DNA of 64,000 nucleotides from Bacteroidota bacterium (GTDB lineage Bacteria; Bacteroidota; Bacteroidia; Chitinophagales; Chitinophagaceae): NCBI GenBank assembly GCA_018267925.1, contig JAFDXO010000121.1, positions 1 to 64,000 of the forward strand, read 5' to 3'. Shown piece by piece: positions 15,552 to 25,324 of this stretch (position 1 is its first letter; each line of letters starts with the position of its first letter). The notes under the pieces were generated by a model. It saw only the letters and a program-made list of their open reading frames with translations, ran no database searches and was not told where the DNA came from. The position numbers and the translations under genes were made by a program.

Positions 15552-16271
15552 TTATTTTTTCCAAAAATGATAGAAGTACATCACTTGTTCAACTTTGTAG
15601 CCACAACTTTCATAAAGACTACACGCTGGTATGTTTGTGCCTTGGGTTACTACTTGAATTGAATGATATCCCAAATTTGAAAACCATTTTTCAGCACTTG
15701 ACATTAAATCTTTTCCGATCCCTTTTCCACGAAAGTGATAATCTACAGCAATGATTCCGATATCAGCTCTATTGTTTTTTTCTCCTAAAGTTACAAAACC
15801 TGCAATTTGATTATCTAATTGATAAGCTAAGACTTCTTTTGCAATTCTCCGACTAATTGAATTTTCCAACCATAATTTATACATTTCTTCAAATTTATCT
15901 TTTCCTATTTTTTTATCAATATTAAATCGAGAATAGACTCCACTTTGTATAGCTAAATGAACCAATTGCTCAATTTGGGGAGGGTTAGAATCAACGGAGA
16001 TAATAGAGGGAGAAATTTCTAAATCTGGATTAATTGACTTTGTATAAATCGTTTTTTTATCAACCATTACAATATCAAAATAATCATTTTTAAATACAAA
16101 AGATGGAAGTTCTGTTAGTGTAGCATAGTATGCTAATTTCATATTACTATTTCTAATTAACAATTCGATATTTTCAATGTCTTTTTCATTCTGAATTTTA
16201 CCAACAATTTCACCTACAATAAATTTAAAAAACTCAGAATCCCATTCTAATTTATTAATCAATAAATCCAT
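15552..16271 (-). CDS. GNAT family N-acetyltransferase (WecD/RffC-like)
   Basis: A 239-residue protein. The N-terminal half (MDLLINKLEWDSEFFKFIVG...) resembles the start of dTDP-fucosamine-type acetyltransferases, and the C-terminal half is a GNAT fold with the acetyl-CoA loop FRGKGIGKDLM (about residues 180-190), the beta bulge IGIIAVD and the end TNIPACSLYESCGYKVE. Such enzymes acetylate amino sugars for surface polysaccharides, although no other sugar genes are near. It is a single AT-rich gene directly after a tRNA, which could mean acquisition, but no flanking repeat of the tRNA end was found. Confidence 0.8.
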   Translation of the reverse strand: MDLLINKLEWDSEFFKFIVGEIVGKIQNEKDIENIELLIRNSNMKLAYYATLTELPSFVFKNDYFDIVMVDKKTIYTKSINPDLEISPSIISVDSNPPQIEQLVHLAIQSGVYSRFNIDKKIGKDKFEEMYKLWLENSISRRIAKEVLAYQLDNQIAGFVTLGEKNNRADIGIIAVDYHFRGKGIGKDLMSSAEKWFSNLGYHSIQVVTQGTNIPACSLYESCGYKVEQVMYFYHFWKK

Positions 16272-16594
16272 ATATATAAATCAATATGCACCTTTTAAGT
16301 AAAAAAACACGTTATTTATGTAAATATACTTTATATTTAATCTCCTTTCTAAGGATAACCCGAAAACATACTAAAGTTAACGAATTTTATCTTTACATAG
16401 TTTTATAAGTCGTAGTATTATTTATAAGCGTTGTGCATAAAAGTAGGAAAATAAATGCAGGGAAAAGTAGCATAACCTAATGATTAATTTATGAGCGTTT
16501 AGGGACTAAAATACCAATCAATTATTCTAATAGCACCATAAGTGAAAGCCGGCATAATTTTCTGAATGGTTCCTGTGTAAACGCTTCATTTTAC
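16272..16594. other. AT-rich intergenic region
   Basis: The 380-base gap between the acetyltransferase and citrate synthase genes holds the citrate synthase promoter at its right end. No gene, RNA fold or repeat was recognised in the rest. Confidence 0.4.
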
Positions 16595-16602
16595 TACCTT
16601 TG
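16595..16602 (+). promoter_or_regulatory. TAnnTTTG promoter core of citrate synthase
   Basis: TACCTTTG, giving a leader of about 43 bases before the ATG at 16652. No clear -33 box. Confidence 0.4.
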
Positions 16603-16651
16603 TGCCGCTCTTCAAAAATTGAAGTTTCAACAAATAAATCACCGAACATAA

Positions 16652-17971
16652 ATGGGCTACGTAAAAGACAGCTTTAAGTCAAAAGCAGATCAGTTGTCAC
16701 AAGAAATCAAGAAAATTGTTGCCGAACATGGCGAATTGGTATTAGACAAAGTAACGGTTGCACAAGCCTATCAGGGTATGCGCGGAATCCCTGGTTTGAT
16801 TACCGAAACATCACTACTTGATAGTAATGAAGGAATTCGTTTTCGTGGTTTTTCTATCCCAGAACTTCGTGAGAGATTACCAAAGGCAGAAGGAGGAAAT
16901 GAGCCTTTGCCTGAAGGACTATTTTATTTGATGCTAATTGGCGAAGTACCCTCTGCCGAAAATGTAGAGCATATTTCTGCGACTTGGGCGCGTCGTTCAC
17001 ATGTTCCTAACCATGTGTTTGATGTGATTGAAGCACTTCCTGTAAGTACTCATCCGATGACACAATTTTGTGCAGCAATTTTAGCACTTCAAACAGAAAG
17101 TAAATTTGCAAAAGCATACGAAGAAGGAATCAGCAAAAAGGAGCATTGGTCGTATGTATATGAAGATACAATGACCTTAATCGCCCGTCTGCCGCGTATT
17201 GCAGCCTATATCTATCGAAGAAAATACAAAAATGGAGAGCATATTCAACCAGATGGAATGTTGGATTGGAGTGCAAACTTTGCACACATGCTGGGCTTTG
17301 ACAGCGATAGCTTCAAAGAATTGATGCGCTTATATCTTACCATTCATGCCGATCATGAAGGTGGAAATGTATCGGCACACACAACCCATCTTGTTGGATC
17401 AGCACTTAGCGATCCTTATTATTCGTTAACTGCCGGTATGGCTGGATTAGCCGGACCTTTACATGGATTAGCTAATCAGGAAGTGATTCGTTGGATAGAA
17501 GAATTGCAAGAAAAAATTGGTACTCAAGAACCCACAAAAGAACAGATTGCAGACTATATCAAACAAACATTAAGTGAAGGGAAAGTGGTGCCGGGATACG
17601 GTCATGCCGTATTACGCAAAACAGACCCTCGATTTACAGCACAAATGGAATTTGCTAAAAAGCATTGTCCGGATGATGCTACTGTAAAAACAGTATGGAA
17701 TGTTTATGAAGTTGCACCGGCTATTCTTGAAGGAACCGGCAAAATCAAAAACCCATGGCCAAATGTTGATGCACATTCCGGCTCTTTACTTAAACATTAC
17801 GGCTTAGTAGAAGAAGACTTTTACACTGTGTTGTTTGGCGTTAGTCGCTCTTTAGGTGTATTAGCTAGCCTTTGTTGGGATCGTGCTTTGGGCTTTCCTT
17901 TAGAACGACCAAAGTCAATGACTACGGAATGGATTCAGAAATACATTGCACAGCAAACTAAACTTGCTTAA
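16652..17971 (+). CDS. gltA: citrate (Si)-synthase, mitochondrial-like type
   Basis: A 439-residue citrate synthase condensing oxaloacetate and acetyl-CoA, the entry step of the TCA cycle. Catalytic residues are visible in [10 protein letters not shown] (His), [14 protein letters not shown] (His, with the oxaloacetate-binding Arg) and NVDAHSG (Asp). The N-terminal region ([23 protein letters not shown]) and the length resemble the eukaryotic mitochondrial type rather than the NADH-inhibited type of E. coli; I know this type from other Bacteroidota. An intrinsic terminator follows the gene. Confidence 0.93.
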   Translation: MGYVKDSFKSKADQLSQEIKKIVAEHGELVLDKVTVAQAYQGMRGIPGLITETSLLDSNEGIRFRGFSIPELRERLPKAEGGNEPLPEGLFYLMLIGEVPSAENVEHISATWARRSHVPNHVFDVIEALPVSTHPMTQFCAAILALQTESKFAKAYEEGISKKEHWSYVYEDTMTLIARLPRIAAYIYRRKYKNGEHIQPDGMLDWSANFAHMLGFDSDSFKELMRLYLTIHADHEGGNVSAHTTHLVGSALSDPYYSLTAGMAGLAGPLHGLANQEVIRWIEELQEKIGTQEPTKEQIADYIKQTLSEGKVVPGYGHAVLRKTDPRFTAQMEFAKKHCPDDATVKTVWNVYEVAPAILEGTGKIKNPWPNVDAHSGSLLKHYGLVEEDFYTVLFGVSRSLGVLASLCWDRALGFPLERPKSMTTEWIQKYIAQQTKLA

Positions 17972-17999
17972 TTTATTTTTCAATTTTCAATCAATTTTT

Positions 18000-18031
18000 G
18001 AGACGCACTTTGGGGCGTCTCCATTTTTTTA
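18000..18031 (+). terminator. intrinsic terminator after citrate synthase
   Basis: GAGACGC, loop of about 8 bases, GCGTCTC, then CATTTTTTT. It lies between gltA and the deoxyhypusine synthase-like gene and suggests they are separate units or that read-through is limited. Confidence 0.8.
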
Positions 18032-18047
18032 AAACAAAAAACACAAC

Positions 18048-19022
18048 ATGAACAAAGGACCCGTTTCTCAATTTATTCAACATCATTATCGCCACTTCAA
18101 TGCAGCTTCTTTGGTAGATGCAGCTAAAGGATATGAAACACATTTACTGGAAGGTGGCAAAATGATGGTTTCGCTTGCCGGTGCTATGAGTACTGCGGAG
18201 TTAGGCATTTCTTTGGCAGAAATGATTCGTCAAGATAAAATACAAATCATCAGTTGCACCGGTGCTAATTTGGAAGAAGACATTATGAACTTGGTAGCGC
18301 ACACTCACTATAAGCGTGTACCTAATTATCGCGATCTTAGTCCACAAGACGAATGGAATTTGTTAGAGGATGGATTTAATCGGGTAACAGATACCTGTAT
18401 TCCTGAAGAAGAGGCATTTCGTCGAATTCAACGCCACATTCATAAACTTTGGAAAGAGGCTCAGGATAATGGTAAACGCTATTTTCCTCATGAATACATG
18501 TACCAGCTTTTGTTGAGTGGTGTAATGAAAGAACATTATGAAATTCCGATCGAAAATAGCTGGATGATGGCAGCCGCAGAAAAAAATCTGCCCATTATAG
18601 TTCCGGGATGGGAAGACAGTACGATGGGAAACATTTTTGCTTCTTATTGCATCAAAGGTGAACTGCAAGCTTCTACTATGAAAAGTGGTATAGAATACAT
18701 GATGTGGTTGGCTGATTGGTATCGTGCTAACAGTGCCGGCAAAGGAATTGGTTTCTTTCAAATTGGAGGCGGCATTGCGGGAGATTTCCCTATTTGTGTA
18801 GTGCCTATGCTTTATCAAGACTTAGAAATGCATGATGTTCCTTTTTGGAGTTATTTCTGCCAAATAAGCGACAGTACAACATCTTACGGTTCTTATAGCG
18901 GTGCTGTTCCTAATGAAAAAATCACTTGGGGAAAGTTGGATATTAATACGCCTAAATTTATAGTAGAGAGCGATGCTACTATTGTAGCTCCTCTTATCTT
19001 TGCCTACTTGTTAGGTTGGTAA
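18048..19022 (+). CDS. deoxyhypusine synthase-like protein
   Basis: A 324-residue member of the deoxyhypusine synthase family. The C-terminal block EKITWGKLD matches the SWGK(I) motif that carries the catalytic lysine of the eukaryotic enzyme, and SDATIVAPLIFAYLL matches the following strand; NAD-binding features such as CTGANLEED and GWEDSTMGN are also present. Bacteria have no eIF5A to modify. Bacterial relatives are thought to transfer the aminobutyl group between polyamines (homospermidine synthase-like), which is only family knowledge. The arginase gene at 53452 is too far away to be an operon partner. Terminators flank the gene on both sides. Confidence 0.85.
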   Translation: MNKGPVSQFIQHHYRHFNAASLVDAAKGYETHLLEGGKMMVSLAGAMSTAELGISLAEMIRQDKIQIISCTGANLEEDIMNLVAHTHYKRVPNYRDLSPQDEWNLLEDGFNRVTDTCIPEEEAFRRIQRHIHKLWKEAQDNGKRYFPHEYMYQLLLSGVMKEHYEIPIENSWMMAAAEKNLPIIVPGWEDSTMGNIFASYCIKGELQASTMKSGIEYMMWLADWYRANSAGKGIGFFQIGGGIAGDFPICVVPMLYQDLEMHDVPFWSYFCQISDSTTSYGSYSGAVPNEKITWGKLDINTPKFIVESDATIVAPLIFAYLLGW

Positions 19023-19042
19023 ATGGTAGATTCTTTTTTACT

Positions 19043-19078
19043 AAAAGCGATAGTCAAAATTGGCTATCGTTTTTTTTA
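19043..19078 (+). terminator. intrinsic terminator
   Basis: AAAAGCGATAG, a loop of about 10 bases, CTATCGTTTTTTTT, starting 20 bases after the stop codon at 19022. Confidence 0.8.
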
Positions 19079-19128
19079 TGTCTAACTGAAAGCTTATTAA
19101 GAGCCTGTTTAAAGCTGAGGAAAAAATC

Positions 19129-19293
19129 TTATTGAAAAGCAGCAATTAACTTTAGTAACAACATGATGTAAACCGGAATGCTTGCTGCGGCTAGAATTAA
19201 TGGAAGACATAAAGAAACGTACATGTTCTTTTTAGTTTCCACTTTAGATGGGCGAAAAACAGGTCGCTGATTAGGAATTGTCCATGTGTTCAT
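19129..19293 (-). CDS. small single-pass membrane protein
   Basis: A 54-residue protein, MNTWTIPNQRPVFRPSKVET then a charged turn and a hydrophobic helix (YVSLCLPLILAAASIPVYIM). The Pro-rich N-terminus and single helix suggest a real small membrane protein. Family unknown. Starts at 19293 and 19299 are both possible. Confidence 0.45.
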   Translation of the reverse strand: MNTWTIPNQRPVFRPSKVETKKNMYVSLCLPLILAAASIPVYIMLLLKLIAAFQ

Positions 19294-19492
19294 TGTCATT
19301 AGTTTTATATTCTGAGGCAAAAATGCCTTCAATTCCTACTTCAAACATGATGAAAGCCTGTGTTTAACAGGCTTTTAAAGAACAGTTAACCAATCATTTA
19401 CAAAGGCACCTAAATTCAAAAAACTATTGAAGTCAAAAAAGAAAATTCAGATCTACGAACCTTTCAACTTTTAAAAAAACAGTTTTCAAAAA

Positions 19493-20815
19493 TTATTTAG
19501 GCGGATTTTCTTCATTCTTTTTTAAAGGCTTTTTACCGCTATTTTTTCCCTGATTTTGTTTGGGCCGCTGCGATTGCTGCGTTGGTTCATTTCCTTGCTG
19601 AGCAGTTGTTTTTGTTGATTGATTCTGACGGTTATGATTTGATTTGTTTGGTTTGTTATCCAAATTTCCTTGTTCGCTTTTTGAGCGATTGGCAACATTG
19701 CGCTTTTTACTGTTTTTTTCCAGTGTTTTCAAGCTAATTTGCCCTACATCATTCACAAAACTGGCTTCAGTTTTAGCCACCAATTTAGCTTCATTTACTT
19801 CAATTTCTACAGGCTGCAATTCTTCAGGCTTTCTACCCTCTTTATTTTCTTTCAGTATTTCTTTAACCTGATCAATTGCCATTGGATACTGCTTACTGCT
19901 ACCCTTAAAGCCATACCACATCAAATTCTTGAAAATATCTTTTTTCAACAAATAGGCATCACCTTGAGTTGTTCGAAGCACGTCTGCATGAAGTGGAAAA
20001 ACCTTAAGAGCATCCATATAGGTATCCAATTCATAATTGAGGCAACATTTTAGCCTCCCACATTGACCGGAAAGCTTGGTTTGATTGATAGACAAATTTT
20101 GGTAGCGTGCTGCATTTGTATTGACTGACTTAAAATCGGTTAGCCAAGTGCTGCAACAAAGCTCACGACCACACGATCCGATTCCGCCTACTTTTCCACT
20201 TTCTTGCCGTGCGCCAATTTGCTTCATTTCTACCTTCAACTTAAATTCGGTAGCATAGACTTTTATCAGTTCACGAAAATCCACTCTGCCGTCAGCTGTA
20301 TAGAAAAAGGTCCCCTTCTTACCATCTGCCTGAATTTCAACTTCGCAAATTTTCATATCGAGGTTTAGTTGCTTGGCAATGGCTCTACTAAGAATCATTA
20401 CTTCATTTTCTCGATCTTTTTGTTTGTAATAGTTTGCTAACTCATCTTCTGAAGCAAGTCGTAAAATCCGCTTCATTTGCGGATCTTCTTTTACACTATA
20501 TTTTTTCATTTGGAGCTTCACCAATTCGCCGGTAAGATTGACCATACCTACATCAAATCCGCCCACTCCTTCAACGGTTATCATTTGTCCTTTTTCAAAC
20601 AAATGATGTGTATTATTTCGATAAAATTCTTTTCTGCTTCCTTTGTTAAACGATACCTCTATAACGTGATAAGGTTTCGAACTATCTGATAAGGGCAGTG
20701 CGCTGAGCCAATCAAAAACATTCATTCGATTGCATCCGCTGGTTCCACAAGTACCGTTGCTTTTACATCCTGCCGGCTTTCCGCTCTTGCCTGTCCCACA
20801 ATTACCACATCCCAT
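19493..20815 (-). CDS. ricT: RicT/PSP1-domain protein
   Basis: A 440-residue protein. It begins with a Cys-rich tail (MGCGNCGTGKSGKPAGC), contains a PSP1 domain (about residues 45-280) with GIGSCGRELCCSTWL and CGRLKCCLNYE, and ends with about 90 disordered residues rich in Lys, Asn and Gln. In Bacillus RicT (YaaT) joins RicA and RicF in an iron-sulfur complex that affects RNase Y; in Bacteroidota the gene is commonly next to holB and gldH, and holB is near here. The conserved cysteines could bind Fe-S clusters. The gldH neighbour is not present. Confidence 0.85.
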   Translation of the reverse strand: MGCGNCGTGKSGKPAGCKSNGTCGTSGCNRMNVFDWLSALPLSDSSKPYHVIEVSFNKGSRKEFYRNNTHHLFEKGQMITVEGVGGFDVGMVNLTGELVKLQMKKYSVKEDPQMKRILRLASEDELANYYKQKDRENEVMILSRAIAKQLNLDMKICEVEIQADGKKGTFFYTADGRVDFRELIKVYATEFKLKVEMKQIGARQESGKVGGIGSCGRELCCSTWLTDFKSVNTNAARYQNLSINQTKLSGQCGRLKCCLNYELDTYMDALKVFPLHADVLRTTQGDAYLLKKDIFKNLMWYGFKGSSKQYPMAIDQVKEILKENKEGRKPEELQPVEIEVNEAKLVAKTEASFVNDVGQISLKTLEKNSKKRNVANRSKSEQGNLDNKPNKSNHNRQNQSTKTTAQQGNEPTQQSQRPKQNQGKNSGKKPLKKNEENPPK

Positions 20816-21019
20816 GTTGATTCTTAAATTTATATTGACAGCTTTGGGGCATTAACTTCAACCACACTATTTGAAAAAAAAGAACTTCCTTTATTTTCTT
20901 CTCACTTTGAGCATGATGATTTTTGTCATGATGCTTGATGCCTCTTCAGCTTGCTGACGAAAATTGAATTATTGTTCGCAAATTTAGCTTTCCAAATCAA
21001 TTAACCAGCATTTTTCGTT

Positions 21020-21331
21020 TTGAAACTTGTATATCTTTTGTGTGCTACTTTGTTGGCTTCGATTCTATTCAATAGTTGTCGAAAATCAGAATCTGACCAT
21101 TGTAACTATCATTGCACCATCATTTTTCAATGTTTGCAAGAAAGCAAAAATAATTATAGAGGCTACCTCGACGGGGTTGAATTAAAGCTGTTTCATCCGG
21201 GAGAAATAGGCATTTATAATAGAGATACAGGGCTTCATTTTTTTCAAGCCATTTTGGATAGTAGCAGCATTGTGTATGCCGATACAGTGCGCATAAATGC
21301 TTGTCAAACGGTTTTGTTTCATTTTCCTTAA
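21020..21331 (+). CDS. small hypothetical lipoprotein
   Basis: A 103-residue protein with a signal peptide and lipobox (LFNSC, Cys at about 20), followed by a short Cys-containing domain (HCNYHCTIIFQC) and the segment LFHPGEIGIYNRD. The lipobox makes it credible despite its size. It lies on the opposite strand between ricT and holB. No family recognised. Confidence 0.6.
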   Translation: MKLVYLLCATLLASILFNSCRKSESDHCNYHCTIIFQCLQESKNNYRGYLDGVELKLFHPGEIGIYNRDTGLHFFQAILDSSSIVYADTVRINACQTVLFHFP

Positions 21332-21344
21332 TCAAACAAAACGA

Positions 21345-22481
21345 TTATACCGCTTGTAAGCTTTGCTCTTTAATAGCATAAATAATCTTCAGTGATAGGA
21401 CATGCAATGCCGTTTTCCCATGCACGTTTCGTTCGATTTGGTAAATACATTTTGAAATTTGCTCCACCATTTCATTGATTATTGTTGGCTTCAATTGCAT
21501 AGAGGCAAGGCGGCGAACAAATTCGGCTTCTTCCGGAGGCAAGGTTGGTTGAGTTTGAGCCATAAAACGAACGCGCACAGATTGCTCTAAAAGCTGAATA
21601 GTATAGTGTAGAATACTTTTCTGTTGTTCTCTGCCCAATTTGCTCCATTCATCTGCCAGTTTCGATACTTCTATTCCATCTCCTGTAAACATGGCATTGA
21701 ACCATCTTCGCACTGCGGGATACAGATCATTTTCTGTGTCTCGCACTAACCGCAATGCTTCCGTAAAACTGCCATTAGACAAGTGAGCAATTTGTGCAGC
21801 CTTTTTTGAATCAGCCAATAATCGTTCAGACAAGGCTTGAGCTATGTCGGCTGGCGAAAGTGGAACTAAACGAACAATTTGAGTACGAGATAGAATAGTC
21901 GGTAAAATTCCTTCTAAATTTTCAGACACTAAAATCAACAACGTATCTGCCGGTGGTTCTTCAATTAGCTTCAATAAAATGTTACCTTCTTTTCCCAAAT
22001 ACTCAGCACGCCAAATTAGCTGAATCTTCTTTCCACCTTCATAAGATTTAAGGTTTAGTGAATCAATTATCTCTCGACATTCTTCAGCAGGAATGTTGCC
22101 TTGTTTGTTCTCTGCATTGATAAATTGAAGCCAGTCAAATGTAGATCCATAAGGCGTTTGCGTTACAAACTCTCGAAAATCTTGTATAAAAAATCTGCTA
22201 AGTGCCTTTGTATTGGGTTTGGGTGAAATGGCTGGAAAAGTCAAATGCAAATCGGCATGTTCTAACCTTGAAACTTTACGACAATTGGCACACTGACCAC
22301 AACTATCCTTGTCTCGCTTATCCATACACAGTGCATATTGCGCTAAGGCTAAGGCTAAGGGCAAACCGCCGGTTCCTTCAGCACCTACAAATAATAAAGC
22401 ATGTGGTAAACGATTACCCTTCCACAACTGTAATAATCCTTGCTTTGCTAAGTGCTGGCCTGCAACTTGACTGAATAACAT
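21345..22481 (-). CDS. holB: DNA polymerase III delta' subunit
   Basis: A 378-residue AAA+ clamp-loader subunit. It has the AAA+ N-terminal layout LPHALLFVGAEGTGGLPLA with a degenerate P-loop (as expected for delta', which does not bind ATP), the zinc-binding module CGQCANCRKV with a fourth Cys upstream, EEPPADTLLILVSE and the sensor-like LPTILSRTQIVR. It acts with DnaX and HolA to load the sliding clamp. It lies 43 bases downstream of the LuxR-type regulator gene. Confidence 0.9.
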   Translation of the reverse strand: MLFSQVAGQHLAKQGLLQLWKGNRLPHALLFVGAEGTGGLPLALALAQYALCMDKRDKDSCGQCANCRKVSRLEHADLHLTFPAISPKPNTKALSRFFIQDFREFVTQTPYGSTFDWLQFINAENKQGNIPAEECREIIDSLNLKSYEGGKKIQLIWRAEYLGKEGNILLKLIEEPPADTLLILVSENLEGILPTILSRTQIVRLVPLSPADIAQALSERLLADSKKAAQIAHLSNGSFTEALRLVRDTENDLYPAVRRWFNAMFTGDGIEVSKLADEWSKLGREQQKSILHYTIQLLEQSVRVRFMAQTQPTLPPEEAEFVRRLASMQLKPTIINEMVEQISKCIYQIERNVHGKTALHVLSLKIIYAIKEQSLQAV

Positions 22482-22524
22482 GGCTCAAAATTGCCGTTTA
22501 AAAACCATAGGACAAAACACGAAA

Positions 22525-23199
22525 TTACAGTTCCTTCAACCAATTATTTTTATGAGCTAAGGAAATGACTTCTGCTTTTGAGGAAACATGCAACTTACTA
22601 TAAATATGCGCAATGTGTTTACGTACCGTTTCCACGGATATTTTCAATTCAGTAGAAATCCTTTTAGCATCTCTGCCTAAAATTATATGTTGTAAAACTT
22701 CATTTTCACGATGAGAAATTATCTCAGGAAATTCTCCAACTTCTTCACTTTCATAATTGCTTTTTTTACTCAATAACAAGAGTGTTTTTCGGGCAATAGC
22801 AGGGCTCATGGGGGCACCTTGGTTTTCTAAAATATCAATCAGAGATTCTTTGATCACCGAAGCTGGTTCATGTTTTAAAAGATAACCGGTTGCTCCTGCT
22901 TTAATTGCTTCAAATATTTTTTCTTCATCGTCAAATACCGTCAGAACAATAAACTGAATTTCGGGATGTAATGCTTTAGCTATTTGAATAGTCTGGATAC
23001 CGCCAAGGTTGGGCATTTCCAAGTCCATAAAGATCACTTTGGGCAATTTATTTGGTGGTAGCCCCTTCAGATATTCTAAACATTGAGCACCATCTTTAGC
23101 AGCAAAAATCAGTTTATAATCTTCCAATAAAGCAAGCTTCTGAAGAAAGGTGTTTCTATTAACGACATTATCCTCAGCAATTGCTATCAATGTAGGCAT
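22525..23199 (-). CDS. NarL/FixJ-type response regulator
   Basis: A 224-residue regulator: a receiver domain with the acidic pair at the N-terminus (AEDN), phospho-acceptor Asp in VIFMDLEMPN, Thr in VLTVFDD and Lys in LLKHEP, then a LuxR-type helix-turn-helix (HRENEVLQHIILGRDAKRIS, ISVETVRKHI). It lies 51 bases downstream of the histidine kinase gene and is the kinase's likely partner. Targets are unknown. Confidence 0.9.
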   Translation of the reverse strand: MPTLIAIAEDNVVNRNTFLQKLALLEDYKLIFAAKDGAQCLEYLKGLPPNKLPKVIFMDLEMPNLGGIQTIQIAKALHPEIQFIVLTVFDDEEKIFEAIKAGATGYLLKHEPASVIKESLIDILENQGAPMSPAIARKTLLLLSKKSNYESEEVGEFPEIISHRENEVLQHIILGRDAKRISTELKISVETVRKHIAHIYSKLHVSSKAEVISLAHKNNWLKEL

Positions 23200-23250
23200 T
23201 GGGGGAAATATTTACTCAAGGTTCAAAAATATTTTAAGGCTAATCAATAA

Positions 23251-25182
23251 TCATTTTGGGGTATTGGAAACTAAAAATTTAGTACCACCATTTTGTAAGT
23301 TTAGCCATTCAACAGACCAATTCATTTCTGTTGCTCTCTTCTTTATATTTTCTAAGCCATTTCCACCCATTTCTGACTCTGTATCCAAGAGTCCCTTTCC
23401 GTTATCAAGAATACAAACTTCCCAATATTGATTTGATGTAATAATCACTTTGATAGCATTTCCTTCACTATGCCTTACTGCATTAACCAATGCTTCACTA
23501 AGTATTTGAAAAAGAGAATACGCTTGTGAAGGCCCAAAAATTATATCCTGAATTATTGATTCAGAAAAATCAACTTCAATGTTTGCATAGCTTCGTCGTA
23601 ATCGAATAATAAGGCTTTTTAAACGATCCGAGATGGCTGTCAAAGGCAATTCATTTCTTTTCAACACCCAAATTGTATCTGCAAGTTCTGAAATGATGGC
23701 TTGCGCATTATCTCTAAGATCTTGAAAAATCGGCGTAGTTGATGTAGTTTGGAGATTGTCAATATTTGAAGCTATAGAAGCGGCATAAGCACCAAGGCTA
23801 TCGTGCAAGTCTGCGGCTATTCGTTTTCTTTCGCTGTTTTCTGCATTAGCCACCGCTTGCTCAGTAGCTCTTTTAGCTTCACTCATCAATAGGGCGGTAC
23901 GCAATGCTACTCTTCTTCTATAACTTTTTAGTAAAAGGATAGCACTTAAAATAAGTAAAACGGAAAAAGTAGAAAGCCCTATCAGCAAGTAGTTTCGTTG
24001 AGTTAGATCAAATCGTTGCTGCATGATCAAGTTCTCTTTTTTTTGTAAATCGTATTTTGCTTGAAGTTCGGCAACGGTTTCTGATGTATTTTGTTGGAAA
24101 AGTGAATCTTGTAGGTTTATATACTGTTTTTGCACTTCGGCTAATGCCTGAAAGTCTCCCAAATTTTTATAAGCAATGCCGAGTGCTTCATACAATGCAA
24201 TCTCATTTCCATAGTTATGCCCATATTTTTCAATCATGGAAAGTCCTTCCAAACAAAGCTCTACGGCTAATTGCGACTTACCCGTGTTGCAATAAAACAC
24301 AGCTAATTGCACCATGTCTGCTACTACATTGTAGTAATCGCCGATTTGCTTCCGTAGCTTAATTCCATTTTTAAAAGCAATTTCTGCTTCTGTGAAATGT
24401 GAATATCCGGTCAACATGCCTCCCTTTAGCATCCAAGCATTGGCCAGATTGGTAATATTTCCGCTTTGCTCTGCATATTTTATTCCTTGCAAAACGAAAT
24501 AATTAACCGAATCTTCTTTATCAAGGTGATAATATGTGATTGCTAAATTGTTGAATAGAAAACTAAGCTTTCTTCGTTTTTCATCATTATTCAAAAGGTT
24601 TAAAGCTTTAAAATACCAACTTAGAGCTTGTGGCTGATTATTCAATCTCAAATTGACATTTCCTGCTCCTACTAACGCTCTTGCAATATTTATCGTGTCA
24701 TGATGTATCTCGGCTTGCTTCAAATAATCTAAGCTTAATTTCATCATTTCATCTACTTTATTGACTCGCAACAAAATATTTCCTTCTAAATTCAAGATCC
24801 TAGTATAAATTGAATCATAGCCATAATTGCCGAAATAGGTTTTAGCTGTCTGTTCAATAAGTTGAAGTGCATCGTCCGTTTTACTTTTTTGAAATAAATA
24901 GGCAGAATAGTAGTAGTTGACGATTAATTTTTTTTGAGGATTATCAACTTCCTGAGAAATCAACTTAGCAGAATCAACTAAAACCTTCAATTTTTCAGGA
25001 TTAAAAGATTCCCATTTATCACAAAGAGCAAATAACTGGGATAATTTAGCTTCGTTAAAAATGTTACCATTTATAGATTGATGCTTATTTTGTTGATGAT
25101 TCTCAATTTGCGCATTACCATATAAACAAGTAAAAAGCCCAATACCGGCAATAAAAATTCTATTAAAATTCAGATTTAGCAC
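23251..25182 (-). CDS. TPR-containing NarX-type sensor histidine kinase
   Basis: A 643-residue kinase: signal peptide ending at GNAQ, a periplasmic region of TPR-like helical repeats (about residues 30-370), one membrane segment (YLLIGLSTFSVLLILSAILL, about 395-415), a HisKA_3 dimerisation domain with the phospho-His in RIAADLHDSLGA and an HATPase domain (SEALVNAVRHSEG, DNGKGL). It pairs with the downstream LuxR-type regulator. The architecture is a common Bacteroidota type; the signal sensed is unknown. Confidence 0.9.
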   Translation of the reverse strand: MLNLNFNRIFIAGIGLFTCLYGNAQIENHQQNKHQSINGNIFNEAKLSQLFALCDKWESFNPEKLKVLVDSAKLISQEVDNPQKKLIVNYYYSAYLFQKSKTDDALQLIEQTAKTYFGNYGYDSIYTRILNLEGNILLRVNKVDEMMKLSLDYLKQAEIHHDTINIARALVGAGNVNLRLNNQPQALSWYFKALNLLNNDEKRRKLSFLFNNLAITYYHLDKEDSVNYFVLQGIKYAEQSGNITNLANAWMLKGGMLTGYSHFTEAEIAFKNGIKLRKQIGDYYNVVADMVQLAVFYCNTGKSQLAVELCLEGLSMIEKYGHNYGNEIALYEALGIAYKNLGDFQALAEVQKQYINLQDSLFQQNTSETVAELQAKYDLQKKENLIMQQRFDLTQRNYLLIGLSTFSVLLILSAILLLKSYRRRVALRTALLMSEAKRATEQAVANAENSERKRIAADLHDSLGAYAASIASNIDNLQTTSTTPIFQDLRDNAQAIISELADTIWVLKRNELPLTAISDRLKSLIIRLRRSYANIEVDFSESIIQDIIFGPSQAYSLFQILSEALVNAVRHSEGNAIKVIITSNQYWEVCILDNGKGLLDTESEMGGNGLENIKKRATEMNWSVEWLNLQNGGTKFLVSNTPK

Positions 25183-25245
25183 GAGAACAAATTACATAAA
25201 ACCATTCACTTGTTTATCAAAGTTTTGATTTTTTGTACAGTAAAA

Positions 25246-25276
25246 TTGGTAGATTCCCTTTAGCTATTTAATTTTG
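25246..25276 (+). promoter_or_regulatory. promoter of the SWIM/zinc-ribbon gene pair
   Basis: TTGG (25246-25249), a 19-bp spacer and TAATTTTG (25269-25276). A good Shine-Dalgarno sequence, AAGGAG at 25315-25320, precedes the ATG at 25325, unusual for this genome, and decides that start over a later ATG at 25343. Confidence 0.55.
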
Positions 25277-25324
25277 CTATTACAGTATTAAGCTGTTATA
25301 CATTATATAATACTAAGGAGAGCA

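Noticed and set aside
15422-16271. A genomic island integrated at tRNA-Arg carrying the acetyltransferase.
   Set aside because: No repeat of the tRNA 3' end and no integrase were found near; a single AT-rich gene is not enough.
18363-18818. A long antisense frame of 151 codons inside the deoxyhypusine synthase-like gene.
   Set aside because: It lies wholly inside a well-conserved gene and shows no domain pattern.
20900-20960. CATGATGATTTTTGTCATGATG as a possible operator of the ricT region.
   Set aside because: It resembles the NO-cluster boxes only loosely and has no matching partner or promoter geometry.
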